Source of the DNA: Candidatus Zipacnadia bacterium
GTDB lineage: Bacteria; Armatimonadota; Zipacnadia; Zipacnadales; Zipacnadaceae
Length of the DNA: 17,443 bases
Reading direction: 5' to 3'
Assembly: GCA_029821415.1 (NCBI GenBank)
Contig: JALGTJ010000003.1
Coordinates: 1-17,443, forward strand
Each line of letters starts with the position of its first letter. Position 1 is the stretch's first letter. Under the pieces are notes generated by a model that saw only the letters and a list, made by a program, of their open reading frames with translations, was not told the DNA's origin and did no database searches. The position numbers were made by a program, and so were the translations under genes. Positions 7,856 through 14,966 of the stretch are shown here, one piece after another.

Positions 7856-7903
7856 AACTGATAGTAAGCATCCGGGCATAGTAACGTGCGGGAGACTGCA
7901 TCC

Positions 7904-8965
7904 ATGAATCTGGACGAGTTGCGCCAACATATTGACCGGATAGATGAGCAGATCATACAACTACTCGACCAGCGGGCCAGCGTAGCTGTGCAAATCGGAG
8001 CGCACAAACAAGGCGGCGACAGTGCCATCTACGACGCCGCTCGTGAGGCCCAGATTCTGCGCCAGTTGGCAGAATATGATACCACTTGGCTGCCCAACTC
8101 GGCACTGGCGAGCATCTTTCGAGAAATACTGGCAGCCTGCCGCAGTGTGCAGAAGCCACTGCAAATTGCCTACCTGGGCCCTGAATATACCTTCACTCAT
8201 ATGGCGGCTCTCCAGCAGTTCGGCAACAGCGGCCAGTTGATATCCTGTAGTAGCATAACCGAGGTGTTCCGCGCTGTCCAGCGTGAGCAGACCGACTATG
8301 GCATCATCCCCATTGAGAACTCCACAGGTGGAGTAGTTCCGGAAGCATTGGACTGCTTTCTGGATAGCCAATTGCTGATCAGCGGAGAACTGTATGTGCC
8401 AGTGCATCTGTGCGCTGCGGGTCGTTGTGCGCTGGCAGAGGTTACCACCCTCTACAGTCATCCGCAGCCGCTGGCTCAGAGTCGGCAATGGCTACATGAG
8501 AATCTGTCTGGGGTTGCCATTGAGAATGTTGCCAGCACTGCAGTGGCCGCGCAACGGGCCGCCGAAGACCCCCGCGGCGTGGCTATTACCACCAAGCTGG
8601 CGGCACAAAGCTACGAATTGGAGATATTGGCTGAGAACATTGAAGATGTGCCAACCAATCGTACCCGCTTCTTTGTCATCGGGAACCATGACACGGATGC
8701 TACTGGCCAGGATAAGACCTCGATTCTCTTCACCACGGCCCACCAAGCTGGAGCGCTGCATGCCGCGCTGGAGCCGCTGGCTACTTACGACATCAACATG
8801 ACCTTCATCCAGTCACGTCCTGCCCGCGGGCGGCTATGGGAGTACGTATTCTTTGTGGACATCGAGGGCCATCGCAGCCAGCCTCGTACCCAGCAAGCCC
8901 TGGAGGCACTGGCCCGCCAGTGCCCACTGCTGCAGGTGTTGGGATCGTATCCGGCAGCGGAGTAG
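7904..8965 (+). CDS. pheA: Bifunctional chorismate mutase / prephenate dehydratase (P-protein)
   Basis: A 353-residue cytoplasmic enzyme for phenylalanine synthesis, converting chorismate to prephenate and then phenylpyruvate. Residues 1-80 are an AroQ chorismate mutase with active-site R7, R24, K35, R47 and E48 matching the E. coli set. Residues about 86-262 are the prephenate dehydratase domain (AYLGPEYTFTHMA, PIENSTGG, and the catalytic TRF at 254-256 in NRTRFFVIG). Residues about 272-350 are an ACT domain that binds phenylalanine. The regulatory GAL is kept (283-285), but the usual ESRP reads QSRP (303-306). ATG 7904 is preferred over GTG 7886 because GGGAG (7890-7894) stands nine bases before it. 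It is divergent from accD and convergent with the barrel-protein gene; aromatic-pathway partners are not nearby. Confidence 0.96.
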   Translation: MNLDELRQHIDRIDEQIIQLLDQRASVAVQIGAHKQGGDSAIYDAAREAQILRQLAEYDTTWLPNSALASIFREILAACRSVQKPLQIAYLGPEYTFTHMAALQQFGNSGQLISCSSITEVFRAVQREQTDYGIIPIENSTGGVVPEALDCFLDSQLLISGELYVPVHLCAAGRCALAEVTTLYSHPQPLAQSRQWLHENLSGVAIENVASTAVAAQRAAEDPRGVAITTKLAAQSYELEILAENIEDVPTNRTRFFVIGNHDTDATGQDKTSILFTTAHQAGALHAALEPLATYDINMTFIQSRPARGRLWEYVFFVDIEGHRSQPRTQQALEALARQCPLLQVLGSYPAAE

Positions 8966-9075
8966 GCTGCGGCCTGGCGGGCAACTGGCTTGTGTGCTCG
9001 GTGGCTGGCGAAGGCAGTCGGGTTCCAGCGACAGGGCTGAGCAGATGTCAGGAGTAAGAGTCGGCGGAGGAGCAG

Positions 9076-9864
9076 CTATCCGGCGTTGATAATGTCGGTC
9101 ACCATCTGCACATTTTCTTCTATCATGTTTTCATTGTCGCCCAGGTACATCCCCACGACGACGGCATCAGTATTCTTTATATTGCTAAAGGCGTACTGGA
9201 AGGCCTGCCGTGGCTCGATGCGCCCGGCGCCCATTATCTTGTAGGCCAAGACCGGTCGCTGGATACGCCTTATGGCCTCGCAAGCTTTGGGCGGTGCCTC
9301 TTGATCGAATATATCACCCTTGCCGTCATGCAAGCTGCCGCAGTTATAGAAGCAAACGACCTGAAAATCTATATCCGCGTCGAGTTGATTGGCCCATAAG
9401 TGAGCTTGAGGCGCGTGGCCCGCCACTCCCGCTGGGATGTTGTGACTGTGAATGTGGTCCATCAGCTCTGCAAGGCGCTTAGCGTTGCGCTCGCTGTAGA
9501 ATTGGTCAACTACCCCTCCATGGATAAAAGCCGCCACCGCGCCATTGGCAACTGCCTGGTCTACGGCCCACTCTAATGTGAAGGCCTCGCTGTCGTGGCC
9601 AACCTGGGCGATCCATTGGATATGGCCGCCCTCGTTGTAGTACTCGCGCAGCATTCGCTGGATATGAGTGTCCGAGCGCATTACAGTCGTGTTGATACCT
9701 GCTGCCTCGGCCTTGCGCAGCGTCTCTTTGAGCCTCGCCACTGTGTAGTAATCCATCATCTCCTGATCGCGCTCGGGACTCTGGTGGCTAAAGCCACTGA
9801 AGGGATTGCCGCCCAGGATCAAGCGGGTTACTTCCAGGTCGTCTATGCACACGGTTGGGAGCAT
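9076..9864 (-). CDS. Uncharacterised TIM-barrel-like protein resembling aldo/keto reductases
   Basis: A 262-residue protein with no signal peptide or membrane segment. It starts with LEVTRLILGGNPFSGFSHQS and ends with AYKIMGAGRI, then NTDAVVVGMYLGDNENMIEEN. That layout echoes the aldo/keto reductase start (LGLGG) and end (a VVxG strand and phosphate-binding turn). Between them are alternating hydrophobic strands and helices consistent with a beta/alpha barrel: INTTVMRSD, IQWIAQVG, VAAFIHGG, IPAGVAGHAP, FQVVCFYNCG. The AKR Asp-Tyr-Lys-His tetrad is not evident; the segment that should read FDTADxYG is TTVMRSDTHI. Histidines and a cysteine at strand ends (FIHGG, GHAPQAH, FYNCGS) could be metal or substrate ligands. 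ATG 9864 has GGAG eight bases upstream. It appears to be a single gene. Its function is unknown. Confidence 0.75.
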   Translation of the reverse strand: MLPTVCIDDLEVTRLILGGNPFSGFSHQSPERDQEMMDYYTVARLKETLRKAEAAGINTTVMRSDTHIQRMLREYYNEGGHIQWIAQVGHDSEAFTLEWAVDQAVANGAVAAFIHGGVVDQFYSERNAKRLAELMDHIHSHNIPAGVAGHAPQAHLWANQLDADIDFQVVCFYNCGSLHDGKGDIFDQEAPPKACEAIRRIQRPVLAYKIMGAGRIEPRQAFQYAFSNIKNTDAVVVGMYLGDNENMIEENVQMVTDIINAG

Positions 9865-10023
9865 TTGCCTTACTCCGGGTAGCTGGTGGGCTAGGTGGAT
9901 GCTATATTTGCTGGCGGGTACGGGTTATCTTCGCCAGGTCTGTTTGGGCCTTGTCGGTAGTGAAATATTGGCCGGTTTCTTCTGGCTGTTATTTTTTCTC
10001 TCCTGCAACGCAGTTCGGCGGGA

Positions 10024-11268
10024 TTACTCCTTGTCTTCAGGTGGAACAACGATGCGCAAACGCTCGATCTGTTGTTCGTCACCTTCCTGGACAATGAACT
10101 TGGCCTCACCGTATCTGACCACATCGCCCGGCTCGGGAATATAGCCGGCAATGGCGCTGATCAGGCCGGCAACCGTTTCATACTGGTCCTCGGGGAAGTC
10201 CGTGCCGAGTGCCTCGTTGATGTCTTCAATATGGGCCTTGCCCTCCACTATAGCTTCCGTGGGGCTCAGTAGTTCAATCTCTTGCTCGGGTATGTCGTGC
10301 TCATCTTCGATCTCGCCGACCAATTCTTCTAAGATGTCTTCAATGGTGACCAAGCCGGCGGTGCTGCCGAATTCGTCGATAAGCACCGCCAGGTGGGTAG
10401 CGCGCTCGCGCATCATCCGGAGTAGCTGGTCCACTGGCTTGCTTTCCGGGGCCAGGAGTGGTTTGCGAGCAATATCACGCAGATTCAGATCGTGCCATTG
10501 CTCAGTGGGTGTGGCCAGAAGATCGTGCACATAAAGTATCCCCACTATGTGGTCAATATCCTCTTCGTAGACAGGTATGCGAGAGTAGCCGCTGCTCAGA
10601 GCAGTATCAACCGCCTCGTCCATTGTTGCAGTCACCGGCAGGGCCACTATATCCACGCGGGGGACCATCACCTCCCGCGCGGAGGTCCATGTCAATTCAA
10701 TAACACTGTCCAGTATTTTGGTCTCTTCCGGGGTAACTTGTCCGTTTTGCAGTCCCAGTTCAGCCGCCGCCCGGATTTGCTCGGGCGTCATCTGCTGTCC
10801 CCGATACTCTACGTCGGCTCCCGCTGACGAGAGAAGGGTGTGACTGACCACCGTTAGCAGGCGAATAACTGGGTACAAAAGGCGAGTAAATCGCTGCACA
10901 CCGCTAGCCATCCGTAGAGCTACTGGCTCGGCATGCAGGGAGCCGTAAGTCTTAGGAGTCAATTCGCCAAAGACTATGATAGTCGCAATCATTGCAATGT
11001 GAAGCAGCTCATAGTGAGTTAGCAAGGTCATTATTGTGGAGATGAGGATGATGCCGGCGTTCATTGCGATGATGAGCGCCGTCAAGTAGTGATTGCTTTC
11101 GTGCAGGGCGGCGATGATCTGGGCATTCTTCTCTCCCCGCTCGGCACGGCGGCGGACTGCTATCGGATTTATCCCCACTATGGCTGCCTCGGCCATTGAG
11201 ACGAAGAATATACCCACCAGCAATACCCCGATGGCCACCAGTCCTATTGTGTGCAAAGAGATGCCCAA
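10024..11268 (-). CDS. CorC/HlyC (CNNM-like) membrane protein with CBS pair
   Basis: A 414-residue protein with an N-terminal DUF21/CNNM membrane domain (hydrophobic segments near 7-27, 62-84, 90-105 and 128-146), a CBS pair (about 195-312) and a C-terminal CorC_HlyC domain (about 330-410). The family's FGExxPK is present as FGELTPK (100-106) with E102, the type of glutamate that lines the ion site in CorC magnesium exporters. The CBS2 tail DEFGSTAGLVTIEDILEELVGEI (298-320) is diagnostic. No good ATG exists before the first membrane segment; TTG 11268 is used, with GGGAGG (CCTCCC at 11281-11286 on the + strand) at a rather long 12 bases. It lies 73 bases after a paralogue, probably in the same transcript. 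A role in magnesium or cobalt efflux is inferred from the family. Confidence 0.9.
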   Translation of the reverse strand: MGISLHTIGLVAIGVLLVGIFFVSMAEAAIVGINPIAVRRRAERGEKNAQIIAALHESNHYLTALIIAMNAGIILISTIMTLLTHYELLHIAMIATIIVFGELTPKTYGSLHAEPVALRMASGVQRFTRLLYPVIRLLTVVSHTLLSSAGADVEYRGQQMTPEQIRAAAELGLQNGQVTPEETKILDSVIELTWTSAREVMVPRVDIVALPVTATMDEAVDTALSSGYSRIPVYEEDIDHIVGILYVHDLLATPTEQWHDLNLRDIARKPLLAPESKPVDQLLRMMRERATHLAVLIDEFGSTAGLVTIEDILEELVGEIEDEHDIPEQEIELLSPTEAIVEGKAHIEDINEALGTDFPEDQYETVAGLISAIAGYIPEPGDVVRYGEAKFIVQEGDEQQIERLRIVVPPEDKE

Positions 11269-11341
11269 AGCTGCGCTTGGCCTCCCGGTAGTGAAATAGC
11301 AGCGAGTCTATCCCAGTCGTTGAACAGAGTTGGCGCCGTTT

Positions 11342-12601
11342 TCATTCGTCGGCCTTGGATGGAGTCTGGACGATGCGTACTTTCTCAATGCGGTTGTTCG
11401 TTGCTTGCTCTATGTAAAAAGTCAACTTACCCCAGGCTACCTGCTCGCCGGCTGACGGTATATGTCCGGCCAAATCCAAGATAAAGCCCCCGAGACTGTC
11501 GTAGTCACTCTCTGGTAGATCTTCCCGCACGTAGTTGGCGAGCAGATGCAGGGGTGTGCGCGCGTCACAGAGTAGTTGGTCATCAGGTAACTGCTCAATT
11601 TCCGGCTCATCAGTGTCATACTCGTCGGTAATCTCGCCGACTATCTCTTCCAGCAGGTCCTCGACGGTCACCACGCCGGCAGTGCCGCCGAACTCGTCCT
11701 TGACCACTGCGATGGTTCGTCGCCTACTCTGCAATTGTTGAAGCAGAATGTTGGCGGGGAGACTTTCAGGCACAAAGAATGGAGCACGTGCCACCTGTCG
11801 CACAGACTTGTCCATCTCCCCCGTACGCAGGTACGGTAAAATGTCCTTGATGTAGATAATCCCTATGACGTCGTCAGGGTCTCCCTGACATACTGGCAGG
11901 CGGGAAAAACCCGCGCTGGTGGCGGTTTCCAGAGCCTGCTGCAGGGTCTCGTCGGGCCCGATCCACACGATGTCGGGTCTGGGTGTCATAACCTGAGCCA
12001 CAGTCTGATCTCCGAAGTCCAACGCTCCATATAACATACGCTGCTGGAGGCTCGGCACCGTCCCCTCACGCTGCCCTTGCTCGATCATCGTCTTGAGTTG
12101 GTCCTCAGTAACTGGAGGGCTAACGGTGCCTCGTCGCATGCCTGCTAAGAATAACGTGGCGCGGGTCAGTCCCGTCAGTATGAAGACTACAGGTGCCAAC
12201 AATGCAGCCAGCACGGCTACGGGAATCGAAGATAAGAGGGCCATTGTCTCACGATGACGGGCGGCATACTGTATGGGGGTAATCTCACAGAAGATAACGA
12301 CTATGATAGTGATGACAATGTAGGCTATCAGTGGACCCCAGACAGAGCCAATGCTATTGGTAGCCACGCGGGTAGCCACCCGCTCGGCTGAGTAGTTGGA
12401 GGCCGTGATCGCGATGAGGACCGTCGACAGGACCCAGACACGCCGCCGGCGCAAGAACGCCACGACCTGCGCCAACTTGGAACCCTGCCTAGCCAAGTAA
12501 TGCAGGCGTGTGTCCGATACTGCCAGGAAGGCAACTTCACTGCCGGAGAAGAATGCTGAAATACCTAGGAGAAGGACAATTAGGCCTAACTCCGCTTCCA
12601 A
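11342..12601 (-). CDS. CorC/HlyC-type membrane protein with CBS pair, diverged paralogue
   Basis: A 419-residue paralogue of the neighbouring gene with the same order: DUF21 membrane domain (1 to about 145), CBS pair (GFSRLPVCQGDPDDVIGIIYIKDIL, then the DEFGGTAGVVTVEDLLEEIVGEI signature) and CorC_HlyC C-terminal domain. It begins with a typical FFSGSEVAFLAV first helix. The ion-site motif is altered to FCEITPI: E106 stays, but the glycine before it is cysteine and the PK lysine is isoleucine. The start is TTG 12601 with GGGTGG nine bases upstream; there is no in-frame ATG nearby. A near-consensus promoter lies just upstream, so this gene probably leads a two-gene transcript. Metal export is the family-level guess; the changed motif may mean a different ion or a regulatory partner role. 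Confidence 0.9.
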   Translation of the reverse strand: MEAELGLIVLLLGISAFFSGSEVAFLAVSDTRLHYLARQGSKLAQVVAFLRRRRVWVLSTVLIAITASNYSAERVATRVATNSIGSVWGPLIAYIVITIIVVIFCEITPIQYAARHRETMALLSSIPVAVLAALLAPVVFILTGLTRATLFLAGMRRGTVSPPVTEDQLKTMIEQGQREGTVPSLQQRMLYGALDFGDQTVAQVMTPRPDIVWIGPDETLQQALETATSAGFSRLPVCQGDPDDVIGIIYIKDILPYLRTGEMDKSVRQVARAPFFVPESLPANILLQQLQSRRRTIAVVKDEFGGTAGVVTVEDLLEEIVGEITDEYDTDEPEIEQLPDDQLLCDARTPLHLLANYVREDLPESDYDSLGGFILDLAGHIPSAGEQVAWGKLTFYIEQATNNRIEKVRIVQTPSKADE

Positions 12602-12645
12602 ACTTGCAAACCACCCGGTAACCGACTAGACTAACTGACAGCTTC

Positions 12646-12674
12646 ATTATAGCAGAAATGCAAACCTACTGCAA
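12646..12674 (-). promoter_or_regulatory. Near-consensus sigma70 promoter for the CorC-like gene pair
   Basis: Read on the - strand: TTGCAG (12674-12669), a 17-base spacer, then a perfect TATAAT (12651-12646) preceded by TGC, giving an extended -10. Transcription would start near 12639, about 38 bases before the TTG start at 12601. It is the best promoter match in the window. Confidence 0.75.
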
Positions 12675-12750
12675 GCATCATGGGCAGGCAACGTACCTCT
12701 GGAGCTATTGCAGGTCGGTAGAGCATCTCCCTAAATAGACCCGTACAACA

Positions 12751-12765
12751 GCGCTTTGGCAGCGC
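12751..12765 (-). terminator. Weak hairpin just after pilT, possible terminator
   Basis: On the - strand GCGCT, TTGGC-complement loop of five bases, then AGCGC, a few bases after the pilT stop. The stem is only five base pairs and is followed by TGTTGT rather than a run of T, so it is at best a poor intrinsic terminator. Confidence 0.25.
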
Positions 12766-12769
12766 CATG

Positions 12770-13987
12770 TTACTCCTTCCGAATTGCTTCCAGTGCATGC
12801 CGGTAGCTATCTGGTACGCGGGCATCGTCTACGAAATTCAGGAAGTCCTGCTTCTCGTTGGAGCGGTTGTAACCCTGGTCGAAGGATATTATTTGCTCGT
12901 TGACCAGCTTGGCAAGATTAGCCTCCAACAACTGCATACCGAGGGACTGCCCGCTGCTCTGGATGACTGACCGCATCATTGAGGTTTTGCGTTCGCGAAT
13001 CAGGTTACCGATCGCTGGCGAGCCGCCGGCCTCACCCACCATTATCTCGTAGGCGGCAACTCGGCCATCTTTGTCTATACGAGGGATCAACTCCTCGGAG
13101 AAGACCGCAGCCAGTGACGTTGAGGTCATTGCCCGTATCTCTTCCTGCTCAGCACTGGGGAAAGCCGTCACCAGTCGGTCAATAGTCTTCGGCGCGCTGA
13201 CGGTGTGCAGTGTAGAGAAGACCAAGTGACCAGTCTCTGCAGCCTGCAGGCAGGCGCGCATCGTCTCCAGATCGCGCATCTCGCCGACCAGCATAACATC
13301 CGGGTCCGAGCGCATATTGCGAATGACCGCCTCGGCAAAGCTAGGCACATCCACACCCACCTCGCGCTGATTCACGATGCTCTGCTTACTCTCGTGATAA
13401 TACTCAATGGGATCTTCGATGGTGATAATGTGGACGTCTCGCTCCCGATTGATGTAGTCAATCATCGAGGCAATGGTGGTGGTTTTGCCGCAGCCGGTCG
13501 GTCCGGTGAGCAGGACCACGCCCCGCTGGCGATGGCAAAGCTCCTTCACCTGTTCGCTAGGCAGACCGAGCTGCTCAAAGGTTAGTATCTCATAAGGGAT
13601 GAGGCGCAACGCCAGAGCTGGAGCTTGCTTCTGCGAGAAGACGCTAATCCGGAAACGGGCTTGGTCCCCGAAGGCGTAGCCGATATCAGCTCCGCCCTTT
13701 TCATGATATCGGCTCCAGTAGATGTTGTCAGGGATGTCCTCCCCGAGGAAGAAAGTCACTGCCGCTACCATGTCGTCCATATCCAGTTTCCGGTAGCCCT
13801 CTACTGCGTACAGGTGCCCGTGGCGCCGATATATCGGCGGCTCATTCATAGTCATATGCAGGTCAGATGCATTAATCTTTACGCATCCATCCAGGAGCGC
13901 TTCCATCACTTCCCCGTCGAGAGGCTCACCCACTTTCTTGGCTACGGCTTCCGGCGCTTGTACAGTCCTACGCAATTGCTCTGCCAT
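12770..13987 (-). CDS. pilT: PilT-type secretion/twitching ATPase
   Basis: A 405-residue PilT-like hexameric ATPase, the type that powers type IV pilus retraction at the inner membrane. N-terminal PAS-like part: INASDLHMTMNEPPIYRRHG (38-57). ATPase core: Walker A GPTGCGKTTT (162-171), Asp box IITIEDPIE, atypical Walker B VMLVGEMRD (231-239) and His box TGHLVFSTLHT (252-262). The C-terminal signature appears as IGNLIRERK, close to the PilT AIRNLIRE. These favour PilT over PilB; there is no tetracysteine zinc site as in PilB/GspE. ATG 13987 is chosen over an in-frame GTG at 13996 because AGAGGTGA sits five bases before the ATG and overlaps the GTG. It is divergent from a prepilin gene; no pilB, pilC or pilM-Q genes are present. 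Confidence 0.93.
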   Translation of the reverse strand: MAEQLRRTVQAPEAVAKKVGEPLDGEVMEALLDGCVKINASDLHMTMNEPPIYRRHGHLYAVEGYRKLDMDDMVAAVTFFLGEDIPDNIYWSRYHEKGGADIGYAFGDQARFRISVFSQKQAPALALRLIPYEILTFEQLGLPSEQVKELCHRQRGVVLLTGPTGCGKTTTIASMIDYINRERDVHIITIEDPIEYYHESKQSIVNQREVGVDVPSFAEAVIRNMRSDPDVMLVGEMRDLETMRACLQAAETGHLVFSTLHTVSAPKTIDRLVTAFPSAEQEEIRAMTSTSLAAVFSEELIPRIDKDGRVAAYEIMVGEAGGSPAIGNLIRERKTSMMRSVIQSSGQSLGMQLLEANLAKLVNEQIISFDQGYNRSNEKQDFLNFVDDARVPDSYRHALEAIRKE

Positions 13988-13992
13988 TTGTC

Positions 13993-14000
13993 TCACCTCT
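13993..14000 (-). promoter_or_regulatory. Strong ribosome binding site of pilT
   Basis: AGAGGTGA on the - strand, five bases before ATG 13987. It contains the alternative GTG 13996 and so argues against that start. Confidence 0.7.
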
Positions 14001-14040
14001 GGGTTTCGTGGCTATCCCCAACTAATTCGCTCTGGCCATA

Positions 14041-14070
14041 AGCTTACCGCGCTTGGCCAAGATTTGTCAA
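14041..14070 (-). promoter_or_regulatory. Predicted sigma70 promoter of pilT with a palindrome in its spacer
   Basis: On the - strand: perfect TTGACA (14070-14065), an 18-base spacer, then TAAGCT (14046-14041). The spacer holds the 10-base perfect palindrome CTTGGCCAAG (14052-14061), placed where a bound repressor would block RNA polymerase. Transcription would start near 14035, leaving about 47 bases of leader before ATG 13987. The -10 is only a fair match. Confidence 0.45.
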
Positions 14071-14081
14071 GGCTGCTTCAT

Positions 14082-14099
14082 TGTTAACTGCATTTAACA
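14082..14099. promoter_or_regulatory. 18-base near-palindrome, candidate operator
   Basis: TGTTAAcTGCAtTTAACA: six-base arms that are perfect inverted repeats, with a TGCA centre and one mismatched pair. It lies between the divergent pilT and prepilin genes, about 12 bases upstream of the pilT -35 and about 85 bases upstream of the prepilin -35. Size and symmetry suit a dimeric helix-turn-helix regulator. No protein is known to bind it. Confidence 0.4.
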
Positions 14100-14120
14100 G
14101 TATATTCCTCAATTGGCGAC

Positions 14121-14150
14121 GAATTCCTTTATTTCTGTTGAATTCTTTTG
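14121..14150. repeat. Short direct repeat GAATTC(C/T)TTT in the pilT/prepilin intergenic region
   Basis: GAATTCCTTT at 14121-14130 and GAATTCTTTT at 14140-14149, 19 bases apart (close to two helical turns). The copies lie upstream of the prepilin promoter at 14185-14213. Two repeats this short may be chance, but the spacing would suit cooperative binding. Confidence 0.3.
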
Positions 14151-14184
14151 TCTGCTTGTCTTCCCAGCGGGGCCATCTATGGAC

Positions 14185-14213
14185 TTGACAAAATGATTAG
14201 TATGTGCTACGAT
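14185..14213 (+). promoter_or_regulatory. Predicted sigma70 promoter of the prepilin-like gene
   Basis: Perfect TTGACA (14185-14190), a 17-base spacer and TACGAT (14208-14213) preceded by TGC, giving an extended -10. Transcription would begin near 14220, about 42 bases before the ATG at 14262. Confidence 0.65.
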
Positions 14214-14261
14214 TTTACAAATAGTAACACCCCTGCTGTCTACGAAAGGATGGTATCTCCA

Positions 14262-14942
14262 ATGCGCAAGGGCTTTACTCTTATTGAGTTGCTGGTTGTG
14301 ATCGCAATTATCGCGATCCTGGCAGCTATTCTGTTTCCGGTCTTTGCCAAGGCCAAGGAGAAAGGGCGGCAGATTACCTGCACCAGCAATATGCATCAAG
14401 TGGGCTTGGCCTTTGCCATGTATCGGTCCGACTGGGACGGAACGTACCAGCCAGCCTACTTGTGGAAGGATCGGCTGGTCCCGTATGTGACAACTACAGA
14501 GTTGTTCAAGTGTCCCAGTCGCCCGGAACTTCCCTACTACTATGGGCACGGCTATAATATCGGGTGTCCTCCGCAGGGGGTGGCCGGCTTTCCAGAGAGA
14601 AGTGAAGGGGATATTGTGCGTCCGAGTGAAAAGATATTGGCCCTGGAATGGGACAGGTGCCTGGCAGGACCACCCTGTGGGCCGACCGGCTTTCCAACCC
14701 CTCCGGGCGGGCCGTTGTGTTATTGGGCGGTGTGCCGCATCCACAATGGTGGCTCCAATGTGCTGTTTGGCGATACTCATGTCAAGTGGATGAATCCTGA
14801 TACGTACCACAGTACTACTGATCATATTGATAGCAATGGTAACCCGGTGGATAGCGAGGGGAATCTGCTTGACCCTACGACAATAGCAGTGCCGGAGAGC
14901 GTTTGGCGACATTATTGGGATACTCAGTACTCGTCGCCGTAA
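14262..14942 (+). CDS. Type IV pilin-like (pseudopilin) protein with H-X9-D motif
   Basis: A 226-residue protein with a class III signal peptide. The short leader MRKG is followed by FTLIELLVVIAIIAIL, with cleavage by prepilin peptidase expected after G4 and Glu at position 5 of the mature protein (E9). The spine helix runs to about residue 35 (AAILFPVFAKAKEKGRQ), then CTSNMHQVGLAFAMYRSDWDG. The C-terminal part holds HNGGSNVLFGD (161-171), the H-X9-D motif of the prepilin-type H-X9-DG family, followed by T where most have G. Several cysteines (40, 84, 102, 133, 139, 153, 158) could form disulfides outside the cell. ATG 14262 gives the canonical leader; AGGA lies 11 bases upstream, and earlier in-frame starts would spoil the signal. 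The family is abundant in Armatimonadota and Planctomycetes; its role is unknown. Confidence 0.9.
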   Translation: MRKGFTLIELLVVIAIIAILAAILFPVFAKAKEKGRQITCTSNMHQVGLAFAMYRSDWDGTYQPAYLWKDRLVPYVTTTELFKCPSRPELPYYYGHGYNIGCPPQGVAGFPERSEGDIVRPSEKILALEWDRCLAGPPCGPTGFPTPPGGPLCYWAVCRIHNGGSNVLFGDTHVKWMNPDTYHSTTDHIDSNGNPVDSEGNLLDPTTIAVPESVWRHYWDTQYSSP

Positions 14943-14966
14943 TAGATTGAACCAAGGAGTGCAACA

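Noticed and set aside
7716..7901. N-terminal extension of AccD by 62 residues
   Set aside because: It runs through the pheA leader and promoter, shows no AccD-like sequence, and would displace the zinc ribbon from its usual place near the N-terminus.
8966..9075. Possible terminator between convergent pheA and the barrel-protein gene
   Set aside because: GC-rich, with only short, imperfect stems and no T-run; not enough to call.
9865..10023. Promoter for the barrel-protein gene
   Set aside because: A TATAGC-like -10 exists on the - strand, but no acceptable -35 is found at 16-18 bases.
14109..14912. 267-codon open frame on the - strand
   Set aside because: Antisense to the prepilin-like gene and its promoter; the translation is low in family-like features, and the prepilin leader and H-X9-D motif settle the coding strand.
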